This document shows, piece after piece, positions 1-5,358 of a stretch of 8,223 nucleotides of DNA. The stretch's first letter is position 1; every line of letters starts with the position of its first letter. A program made the translations under genes and the position numbers. The DNA is from Candidatus Zhuqueibacterota bacterium (lineage in GTDB: Bacteria; Zhuqueibacterota; Zhuqueibacteria; Thermofontimicrobiales; Thiofontviventaceae). The stretch is taken from NCBI GenBank assembly GCA_014729735.1, contig WJJN01000532.1, positions 1 to 8,223 of the forward strand, written 5' to 3'. The notes under the pieces were generated by a model. That model searched no databases. It saw only the letters and a list, made by a program, of their open reading frames with translations, and had not been told where the DNA came from.

Positions 1-312
1 AATCAGCGGTGAAAAACTGACGATAATTCCCAATATGCCCATCTGATTAAAATAAATATGGTACAATAACACAGAAGGGGCAACCCCGAACGAAATAATA
101 TCGGCTAAGGAGTCGAATTCAACACCGAAATCACTGGGTGTATTCATGAATCGGGCTAAGCGTCCATCCAGAGCATCGAAAATTGCGGCAACAAAAACCA
201 GCCAACACGCGGTAATATAGCTGCCGTCCAGAATTTTGAGAATTGCTAAATAACCACAAAAAATATTGAATGCAGTAAAGAGGCTTGGTATAAATGTTTT
301 TTTACTTTTCAT
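1..312 (-). CDS. pssA: CDP-diacylglycerol-serine O-phosphatidyltransferase, 3' end cut by window edge
   Basis: Phosphatidylserine synthase of the CDP-alcohol phosphatidyltransferase family (membrane type II PssA). It condenses CDP-diacylglycerol with L-serine to give phosphatidylserine and CMP at the cytoplasmic membrane. I translated the first 104 residues by hand from the reverse strand; the frame is open to the left edge. The family signature D-x2-D-G-x2-A-R-x8-G-x3-D-x3-D is complete: D46, D49, G50, A53, R54, G63, D67 and D71. Hydrophobic segments lie before it (about residues 8-45) and after it (about 72-104), as expected. The ATG at 310-312 overlaps the end of psd by 11 nt, so translation is probably coupled; a weak GGAAAG lies 4 nt upstream. 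The neighbouring decarboxylase uses its product, which fixes serine rather than glycerol phosphate or inositol as the likely acceptor. The C-terminal part, usually about 100-150 residues more, is outside the window. Confidence 0.93.
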   Translation of the reverse strand, partial: MKSKKTFIPSLFTAFNIFCGYLAILKILDGSYITACWLVFVAAIFDALDGRLARFMNTPSDFGVEFDSLADIISFGVAPSVLLYHIYFNQMGILGIIVSFSPLI

Positions 313-949
313 TGATCTTTCCGATCACTGATTCTCCACCTTTAACGCGATCACTGACATTGACTGTTATTTCTATATCCTTCGGAAGGAAGACATCAAT
401 CCGGGATCCGAATTTGATCAGACCGAATCGCTCCCCTTTTACAACCCGGTGTCCCGCACGTACCTCACATACGATGCGCCGGGCAAGAATTCCGGCGATC
501 TGCTTGAAAACGATTGTACACCGTTCATTTTCAATGCCTATGACCGTCTGTTCATTATCCGTGGCAGCGATATCCTGAAACGCCGGGAAAAATTTTCCGC
601 GATAATAGCTGAAATGCGTCACCAACCCATCTATCGGAATGCGGTTTACGTGAACATCAACGACGGACATGAATATGCTAATCCGATTTACTTTATGCCC
701 GAATAATTCCGGTTCAAAATCCTCGGAGATTGCGATTACTTTCCCGTCAGCCGGGGAAACGATCAAATTTTCCTGATCCGGAATTTGGCGATCCGGGTCG
801 CGAAAGAAATATAGCGAAAATAGCAGAAATAGCCAGCATAGCGCTGTGAATCCTATTAGCAATATCTTACCCGAAACATAGGAACCTAATGTTAGTATTG
901 CCGAAAACAGAAATAGCGCCAGAATAAATCCTAAACTACCTTTAGCCAA
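302..949 (-). CDS. psd: Phosphatidylserine decarboxylase proenzyme, short form
   Basis: Pyruvoyl-dependent enzyme that decarboxylates phosphatidylserine to phosphatidylethanolamine; 215 aa, the length of the short Psd group. Residues about 5-49 are hydrophobic (two membrane segments). The conserved SPADGKV block (65-71) supplies D68 and the VDVHVNRIP block (97-105) supplies H100. FGSR has the G181-S182 self-cleavage site that would leave the pyruvoyl group on the small C-terminal chain. D68, H100 and S182 match the Asp/His/Ser autocleavage triad known in the family. The start is a TTG at 947-949, with GGAG 10 nt upstream; no in-frame ATG precedes the conserved region. It lies 41 nt after purC and overlaps pssA, the enzyme that makes its substrate. 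Archaetidylserine decarboxylases look similar, but a bacterial pssA partner favours the phosphatidyl substrate. Confidence 0.94.
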   Translation of the reverse strand: MAKGSLGFILALFLFSAILTLGSYVSGKILLIGFTALCWLFLLFSLYFFRDPDRQIPDQENLIVSPADGKVIAISEDFEPELFGHKVNRISIFMSVVDVHVNRIPIDGLVTHFSYYRGKFFPAFQDIAATDNEQTVIGIENERCTIVFKQIAGILARRIVCEVRAGHRVVKGERFGLIKFGSRIDVFLPKDIEITVNVSDRVKGGESVIGKINEK

Positions 950-965
950 AAAAATAAATCTCCAT
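942..965 (-). promoter_or_regulatory. psd translation start region: GGAG, T7 run, TTG start, overlapping 7-codon ATG frame
   Basis: GGAG (reverse strand, 960-963) is followed by a 10-nt spacer and the TTG start of psd at 947-949, just after a run of seven T. An ATG at 963-965 opens a seven-codon frame (MEIYFFG) that stops at 942-944, one reading frame away from psd. The simple reading is a TTG start served by GGAG. Loss of a single T from the run would instead join the ATG to psd, so slippage or a homopolymer sequencing error would change the start. Confidence 0.5.
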
Positions 966-990
966 AAAAATTGTTCTTAATATCTTTTGA

Positions 991-1701
991 TCAGGATTTA
1001 AAGATACGATTAAAAATGTCTTCATAGGCTGATTCCGGGGTACTTTCACCTGACGTAATTTTGTCCAAACCCAGTCTTTCTTTTGTCTTTGAGTCCCACA
1101 ACTGAAATGTATCCGGACTGATTTCGTCACCTAACACAATCTTTTCTTTATGGCGACCGAACTCTAATTTGAAATCAACTAATTTCAGCCCCCGTCTTGT
1201 AAAAAACGATTTTAATACGGCGTTCACCTTTGAAGAAAAACGTTCGATCTGATTGATGTCTTCTGTTGTCGCCATTCCAAATGCAACCACGTGTCCGTTA
1301 TTAATCATCGGATTATTTAGTTCAGGCTTTTTAAGGAACATTTCCACTATCGGAAGCTCCAGTTCCTGCCCGTCTTTCTGACCGAAACGTTTGCAAAATT
1401 CGCCTGTCGCAATATTGTGTACAAAAATTTCAACCGGGATCATATCCAATTTTTTAACCAGCATTTCTTTATTGCCAATCGATTTCACAAAATGCGTTGG
1501 AATATGAAATCCTTCCAGGTATTCAAAAAGATGCCCGCAAATCTGATTATTAATAGCACCCTTTCCCTTAATCGTGCTTTTCGACTCTCCGTCTTTGAGG
1601 ACAGTGTCCATAAACTCTTGAATTATATGTTCGGGCTCATCAGTCGAATAAAGCTTCTTCGTACTCCCTTCTAAAATCTTCTTTTTCTTTTTCAAGGTCA
1701 T
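991..1701 (-). CDS. purC: SAICAR synthetase (PurC) homologue with altered substrate-site residues
   Basis: Member of the SAICAR synthetase family, which ligates aspartate to CAIR with ATP in purine synthesis; 236 aa, close to the 237 of E. coli PurC. Family blocks in order: EGSTKKLY (11-18), KGKGAINNQI (45-54), VKKLDMIPVEIFV (82-94), LVDFKLEFG (174-182, with D176, K178 and Mg-ligand E180), and LGDEISPD (190-197, with D192). ATP/Mg-side residues are therefore kept. By comparison with E. coli PurC from memory, the residues contacting the CAIR phosphate are changed: R94 to H95, S100 to E101, R199 to Q200. Other signature positions also differ: GKAK is GSTK, the Asp of the DP pair is N130, and the C-terminal KDxFR block is missing (KITSGES instead). 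The ORF is intact, so this is not an obvious pseudogene. GGAG is only 2 nt from the ATG but 8 nt from a TTG at codon 3. No other pur gene is near. It could be a divergent true PurC or a related ligase with another substrate. Confidence 0.85.
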   Translation of the reverse strand: MTLKKKKKILEGSTKKLYSTDEPEHIIQEFMDTVLKDGESKSTIKGKGAINNQICGHLFEYLEGFHIPTHFVKSIGNKEMLVKKLDMIPVEIFVHNIATGEFCKRFGQKDGQELELPIVEMFLKKPELNNPMINNGHVVAFGMATTEDINQIERFSSKVNAVLKSFFTRRGLKLVDFKLEFGRHKEKIVLGDEISPDTFQLWDSKTKERLGLDKITSGESTPESAYEDIFNRIFKS

Positions 1702-1738
1702 CTCTCCATGAATTTTTTACAAGCAAACTTTTATATGA

Positions 1739-2950
1739 TTACCCCGGCAATTTTTCCAGCCGTATTCTCACCGTGATAAGTTTTTGATCTCTGAATATTT
1801 TCAATTTTAATTCATCACCACCTTTGATGTCCATATTTTCGATGACGCTCCAGATATCTCTGGTGTTGCGAATTTTATTATCATTCACTTCAACAATGAT
1901 ATCTCCAACCTGCAGGTTTGCTTTCTCAGCAGGGCTGTTTGGCTCGATGTTGGAGATAATGACTCCCATTCTGTCTTTTTTACCCAAATATCGGGCAATC
2001 AGCGGATTCAGGTCCTCGACTTCCAATCCGGTCCAGAATGAACGGTTCACAGCCCCGTGTTCTTTTAAATCACGGACAATCTTTTTTACACGATTGATTG
2101 GCAAGGCAAATCCAAGTCCGATAGAAGCTGTCATTGTTTCACTGCCGGAATAGATGAATGTATTCACGCCGATAACTTCTCCCAGACTATTTACCAATGG
2201 ACCGCCACTGTTCCCGCCATTGATCGACGCATCGGTCTGGATCATATCCTGATAAATGCGCTGATTATCCTGCTTGCCGAAATCCCTGTCCAGCGCGCTG
2301 ATAATACCAATAGTCACTGACGGATGTGCTCCAATCTCGAATAAACCAAATGGATTTCCGATAGCAATAGACCATTCGCCGATCATCAAATCATCGGAAT
2401 TGCCCAAAATTGTGAATGGAAATTTTCGGCGTCCGCTGATCTTTAATAGCGCAATATCGGAAATATAATCCGCAGCAACAATTTCTGCTTCATATCTGGT
2501 CTTATCAGGCAGCGTAACGATGATTTCACTGGCATCGTGCACCACATGTTCATTTGTAACGATATACCCATCCGGCGAAATGATGAAACCGGAGCCGAGA
2601 CCTTTCACTAACCGTTGCCGTTGCAGCTCCGGAAAGAAAAATTGCAGAAACGGATCATCTGAAAACGGACCACGTGCACGAAATTGCTTAATCTGAGTTA
2701 CGTTAATGCCCACTACTGCCGGACTCACTTTGGACACAGCACGGGTGATTGCATTCTCCCGGGAAAGTGTCACTTGATGAATTGCGGCTTCTTTGATCGG
2801 CGGAGCAATGTCAACAGCAGTTGAATCAGAACCGATTCCGGTTAGAAACAGCGGACTTTCATCTCCGGGTTGCAGCTTCGTAAGCAGAAAAATACCAAAA
2901 ACTCCACCAATCACGAAAAAGATAAACGGAGCTAAAAATCTCTTCAACAT
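1739..2950 (-). CDS. htrA: Membrane-anchored HtrA/DegS-like serine protease with one PDZ domain
   Basis: Trypsin-like serine protease of the HtrA/Deg family (S1C), acting on misfolded or regulatory proteins outside the cytoplasmic membrane. The 403 aa begin with a basic residue stretch and one hydrophobic segment (about 5-24) without a clear signal-peptidase site, which fits a membrane anchor. The protease domain runs from about 65 to 295, with triad H135 (TNEHVV), D165 (YISDIALLK) and S248 (GGNSGGPL). The FxxFF stretch at 101-106 fits the LA loop region. A single PDZ domain follows (about 305-398; EPNSPAEKANLQVGD around 336-350). One PDZ plus an anchor resembles DegS more than the two-PDZ DegP. 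The ATG has AGGG 6 nt upstream. It lies 13 nt after tal and 37 nt before purC, in the same presumed operon. There is no RseA/RseB/RpoE-like gene in the window, so a role in sigmaE signalling cannot be claimed. Confidence 0.93.
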   Translation of the reverse strand: MLKRFLAPFIFFVIGGVFGIFLLTKLQPGDESPLFLTGIGSDSTAVDIAPPIKEAAIHQVTLSRENAITRAVSKVSPAVVGINVTQIKQFRARGPFSDDPFLQFFFPELQRQRLVKGLGSGFIISPDGYIVTNEHVVHDASEIIVTLPDKTRYEAEIVAADYISDIALLKISGRRKFPFTILGNSDDLMIGEWSIAIGNPFGLFEIGAHPSVTIGIISALDRDFGKQDNQRIYQDMIQTDASINGGNSGGPLVNSLGEVIGVNTFIYSGSETMTASIGLGFALPINRVKKIVRDLKEHGAVNRSFWTGLEVEDLNPLIARYLGKKDRMGVIISNIEPNSPAEKANLQVGDIIVEVNDNKIRNTRDIWSVIENMDIKGGDELKLKIFRDQKLITVRIRLEKLPG

Positions 2951-2963
2951 ATTGCACCCTGCA

Positions 2964-3611
2964 TTATCTGTTTTTTACTTTCTCCCAATCTGCTAAAAAT
3001 CTATCGATGCCGACATCGGTTAGCGGATGTTTGATGAGCTGCTGAATGACACGGAATGGCATAGTAACGATGTGTGCACCTGCCATCCCCGCTTCCAGCA
3101 CGTGGAGCGTATTGCGTATGCTGGCGACAATAATCTCTGTTTTGAAATCGTAGTTCGAATAAATTGCCATGATATCCCGAACCAGCTCCATCCCAAAGTG
3201 GCTCGAATCATCGATACGTCCTACGAACGGGCTGACAAAACTTGCACCGGCTTTTGCAGCCAGTATCGCCTGATTTGCATTGAAAACAAGTGTCACATTG
3301 GTTCGAATTCCATTCGACTCAAAATATTTACACGCTTTTAATCCATCCATTGTCATGGGAACTTTAATGACAACATTCTTATGAATTTTTGATAACGGCA
3401 TCGCCTCATCTATCATCCCTTTATAATCAAGACTCACGACTTCGGCAGATACCGGACCGTCAACGATTTCACATATTTGCCGAATAATATCCTCGAACTT
3501 CCCTTCAACTTTGGAAACTAGCGACGGATTGGTTGTGACACCATCCAGAACTCCCAGATCAGCAGCCTGTTTAATCTCATCAATATCCGCGGTATCGATA
3601 AAAAATTTCAT
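2964..3611 (-). CDS. tal: Small transaldolase of the TalC/FSA family
   Basis: Class I aldolase of the short transaldolase/fructose-6-phosphate aldolase family (215 aa, the usual length for the decameric form), cytosolic, in the non-oxidative pentose phosphate pathway. MKFFIDTADIDEIK (1-14) and GVTTNPSLV (24-32) are hallmark blocks. The Schiff-base lysine is K83 in VIKVPMT. T105-N-V-T-L (about 105-109) and SPFVGRIDD (127-135) complete the active site. F129 occupies the place where E. coli FSA has Tyr131; in characterised members Phe goes with transaldolase and Tyr with fructose-6-phosphate aldolase, so transaldolase is the better call. The ATG at 3609-3611 has a strong AAAGGAG 5 nt upstream, the best ribosome binding site of the minus-strand genes. 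It is 18 nt after truA and 13 nt before htrA. Confidence 0.93.
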   Translation of the reverse strand: MKFFIDTADIDEIKQAADLGVLDGVTTNPSLVSKVEGKFEDIIRQICEIVDGPVSAEVVSLDYKGMIDEAMPLSKIHKNVVIKVPMTMDGLKACKYFESNGIRTNVTLVFNANQAILAAKAGASFVSPFVGRIDDSSHFGMELVRDIMAIYSNYDFKTEIIVASIRNTLHVLEAGMAGAHIVTMPFRVIQQLIKHPLTDVGIDRFLADWEKVKNR

Positions 3612-3629
3612 ACATTCTCCTTTAAATTA

Positions 3630-4364
3630 TCAATAGTACACTTTCACAAGAACAAGACCTTTTGCCGGGGCTTTCGGACCGGCGGTGCGTCTGTCTCTGG
3701 CTTCCAACATTTTTTTCACATCCGATGCTTTGATATTCCCCAATCCCACTTCGACCATCGTCCCGACGATGTTGCGTACCATATTATGCAGGAAGCGATT
3801 GGAAATAATGGTCAGTATCAAATAATCATTTTCTTCTGTCCACTCGATGAATTCGATATTGCATTTATGATGTGCAACGTCCGAATTTGCCTTGCAAAAA
3901 GATTTAAAATCATGCTCACCAGCTAGAAATGCCGTTGCTATTCGTATTTGTTCTATATCCAGTGCAGCCCGGTAACTCCAGCAATAGTACCGACCGATTG
4001 CGCGGTCACGTCTGGTGATATAATAGCGATATTCACGCTTTTTTGCGTCAAATCTGGCATTAAAATCGAGCGATACTTCTTTGCAGGAAACAGCACGAAT
4101 ATCCGGCGGCAGCGTCCCGTTCAGCGCAGCGACGATCCGGCGCGGCTCCATATCCGAATTTGTTTTGAAATTCACGACCTGCCCCAGCGCGTGGACTCCG
4201 GTATCGGTCCTGCCTGCAGCGATCACTTTAACTTCTTCCTGTAGAAATACGCTCAAAGCCCGTATAAGTTCGCCCTGTATCGTTCGAACCGTGGAAACCG
4301 GTTGATATTGCCAGCCACAGTAGTTCTTTCCGTCATATTCAAGAACAAGTTTTATATTTCGCAT
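3630..4364 (-). CDS. truA: tRNA pseudouridine(38-40) synthase TruA
   Basis: Converts uridines 38-40 in the anticodon stem-loop of many tRNAs to pseudouridine; soluble homodimer. 244 aa, a typical bacterial length. The N-terminal EYDGKNYCGWQ block (9-19) is followed by the catalytic motif AAGRTDTGVHALGQV (49-63), with nucleophile D54. The FNARFDAKKREYRYYI block (101-116) and the HDFKSFCK block (151-158) come next. RFLHNMVRNIVGT (190-202) and AGPKAPAKGL (228-237) complete the family pattern. The ATG at 4362-4364 has no strong ribosome binding site and starts 9 nt after the ecfT stop, so translational coupling is likely. The ecfT-truA order is the same as the conserved arrangement downstream of ribosomal protein genes in Firmicutes, although the ecfA genes and rplQ are missing here. 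Confidence 0.97.
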   Translation of the reverse strand: MRNIKLVLEYDGKNYCGWQYQPVSTVRTIQGELIRALSVFLQEEVKVIAAGRTDTGVHALGQVVNFKTNSDMEPRRIVAALNGTLPPDIRAVSCKEVSLDFNARFDAKKREYRYYITRRDRAIGRYYCWSYRAALDIEQIRIATAFLAGEHDFKSFCKANSDVAHHKCNIEFIEWTEENDYLILTIISNRFLHNMVRNIVGTMVEVGLGNIKASDVKKMLEARDRRTAGPKAPAKGLVLVKVYY

Positions 4365-4373
4365 AAAATCAAA

Positions 4374-5174
4374 TCATCTAACCCATAAAAAGATCGCTAA
4401 CATCAGCACCGCTCCGCTGAGAACGAAATAATCGTTCATTCCGAAAACAAGTTGCTTATAACGCGTTCGTCCTTCACCGCCGGTATAACAGCGGGCATCC
4501 ATTGCCAGTGCCAGATCATCTGCTCTGCGAAATACAGACATGAAAAGCGGCAGGATTAACGGAATGACGCTGCGGACGCGTTTGACAATATTGCCCTGAA
4601 AACTGACACCGCGGGACATTTGCGCTTTTTTTAATTTATCCGCCTCCTGAATCAGTGTTGGGATAAAACGCAGGGACAGCGTCATCATCATCGTCAACTC
4701 GTGCGTTGGAACACCGAGACGTTTTAATGGCGATAAGATGATTTCCAGCGCATCTGTTATCTCAATAGGTGATGTTGTTAAAGTCAGCAGCGCTGCGAAA
4801 ACAATTAAAAGCGCAAGTCGTACCGAATACACAAATCCGTTTATCACACCTGATTCAGTGACATTCAAATTGATATATGGAATTCGGAAAATAGGTTGCC
4901 CCTCTGAAAAGAGTAGATGAATGACCAGAGTCAAGAGAAACAACCACAAAAACGGACGCAGGTTTCTAAGTACTATCGACGCGGGCAACCGGGAAACTCG
5001 AATCGAAATCAGAATAAACAAGGTGGCACTTGCCAATCCGACAATTTCATTCGCGATCAATAGCAGGGTCATTCCGATGAGCGCCACCAATAATTTCGTT
5101 CTGGGATCGAGGCGATGGATAAACGAATCCGCCGGGAAATATTGCCCCAATGTGATGTCAGTCAGAAAAGGCAT
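4374..5174 (-). CDS. ecfT: Energy-coupling factor transporter transmembrane protein EcfT
   Basis: Membrane scaffold subunit of an ECF-type importer (vitamins or transition metals). It links the EcfA/EcfA' ATPases to an S-component that binds the substrate. 266 aa, the usual size. The N-terminus ITLGQYFPADSFIHRLDPRTKLL (7-29) is typical of EcfT. Hydrophobic segments lie at about 27-58, 73-90, 117-135 and 202-215, with a C-terminal one at about 248-265. The two cytoplasmic coupling helices carry the signature Ala/Arg motifs, AQMSRG (184-189) and AMDARCY (224-230), which contact the ATPases; the second has Cys where Gly is more usual. The ATG at 5172-5174 has only a weak ribosome binding site but fits the family N-terminus. 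It is the first gene of the minus-strand unit. No ecfA or S-component gene is in the window, so the substrate cannot be named. Confidence 0.94.
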   Translation of the reverse strand: MPFLTDITLGQYFPADSFIHRLDPRTKLLVALIGMTLLLIANEIVGLASATLFILISIRVSRLPASIVLRNLRPFLWLFLLTLVIHLLFSEGQPIFRIPYINLNVTESGVINGFVYSVRLALLIVFAALLTLTTSPIEITDALEIILSPLKRLGVPTHELTMMMTLSLRFIPTLIQEADKLKKAQMSRGVSFQGNIVKRVRSVIPLILPLFMSVFRRADDLALAMDARCYTGGEGRTRYKQLVFGMNDYFVLSGAVLMLAIFLWVR

Positions 5175-5215
5175 AAGCTGTATTTTGATCTGTAAGTTAG
5201 TTAAGATAAAACTAC

Positions 5216-5244
5216 AATATACTAATTTTTTTGTAAAAAATCAA
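5216..5244 (-). promoter_or_regulatory. Sigma70-like promoter of the ecfT-to-pssA unit
   Basis: On the reverse strand, TTGATT (5239-5244) and TATATT (5216-5221) are separated by exactly 17 nt, close to the TTGACA/TATAAT consensus. The predicted start of transcription is near 5209, giving a leader of about 35 nt before the ecfT ATG. This is the best promoter in the window. No convincing internal promoter was seen in the short gaps between the seven minus-strand genes. Confidence 0.7.
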
Positions 5245-5280
5245 ATAAAAATCTTGAATTATTTAGCTTGCGGATATTTT

Positions 5281-5308
5281 TTGCTTGACTTTTTGAGGAT
5301 TTTATCTT
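5281..5308 (+). promoter_or_regulatory. Candidate promoter of the OPT transporter gene
   Basis: TTGCTT (5281-5286) and TATCTT (5303-5308) are separated by 16 nt, upstream of the OPT gene in an AT-rich spacer, giving a leader of about 45 nt. An overlapping alternative is TTGACT (5285-5290) with TAAGTT (5308-5313), 17-nt spacer; it has a better -35 and a worse -10. Which one works cannot be decided by eye. The two divergent promoters have their -35 elements about 40 nt apart, so they could share a regulator, but I see no clear operator palindrome. Confidence 0.4.
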
Positions 5309-5346
5309 AAGTTTTAAAACTATTTTTAAATTTTAAACTATCTCAT

Positions 5347-5355
5347 GGAGGAGGA
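5347..5355 (+). promoter_or_regulatory. Strong doubled Shine-Dalgarno of the OPT gene
   Basis: GGAGGAGGA lies 3-11 nt before the ATG at 5359 and contains two overlapping GGAGG cores, with spacings of 7 and 4 nt. It is the strongest ribosome binding site in the window and fixes the OPT start. Confidence 0.85.
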
Positions 5356-5358
5356 AAT

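Noticed and set aside
294..706. Plus-strand open frames of 94 and 85 aa across psd
   Set aside because: Antisense shadows of psd, whose catalytic blocks all fall in the minus frame.
1739..2950. Two-PDZ DegP assignment for the protease
   Set aside because: Only one PDZ domain fits in the roughly 95 residues after the protease domain, so a DegS-like single-PDZ form is the better call.
4921..5310. 129-aa plus-strand open frame over the ecfT start and the divergent promoters
   Set aside because: It is antisense to ecfT and then runs through AT-rich promoter DNA; no ribosome binding site or recognisable motif.
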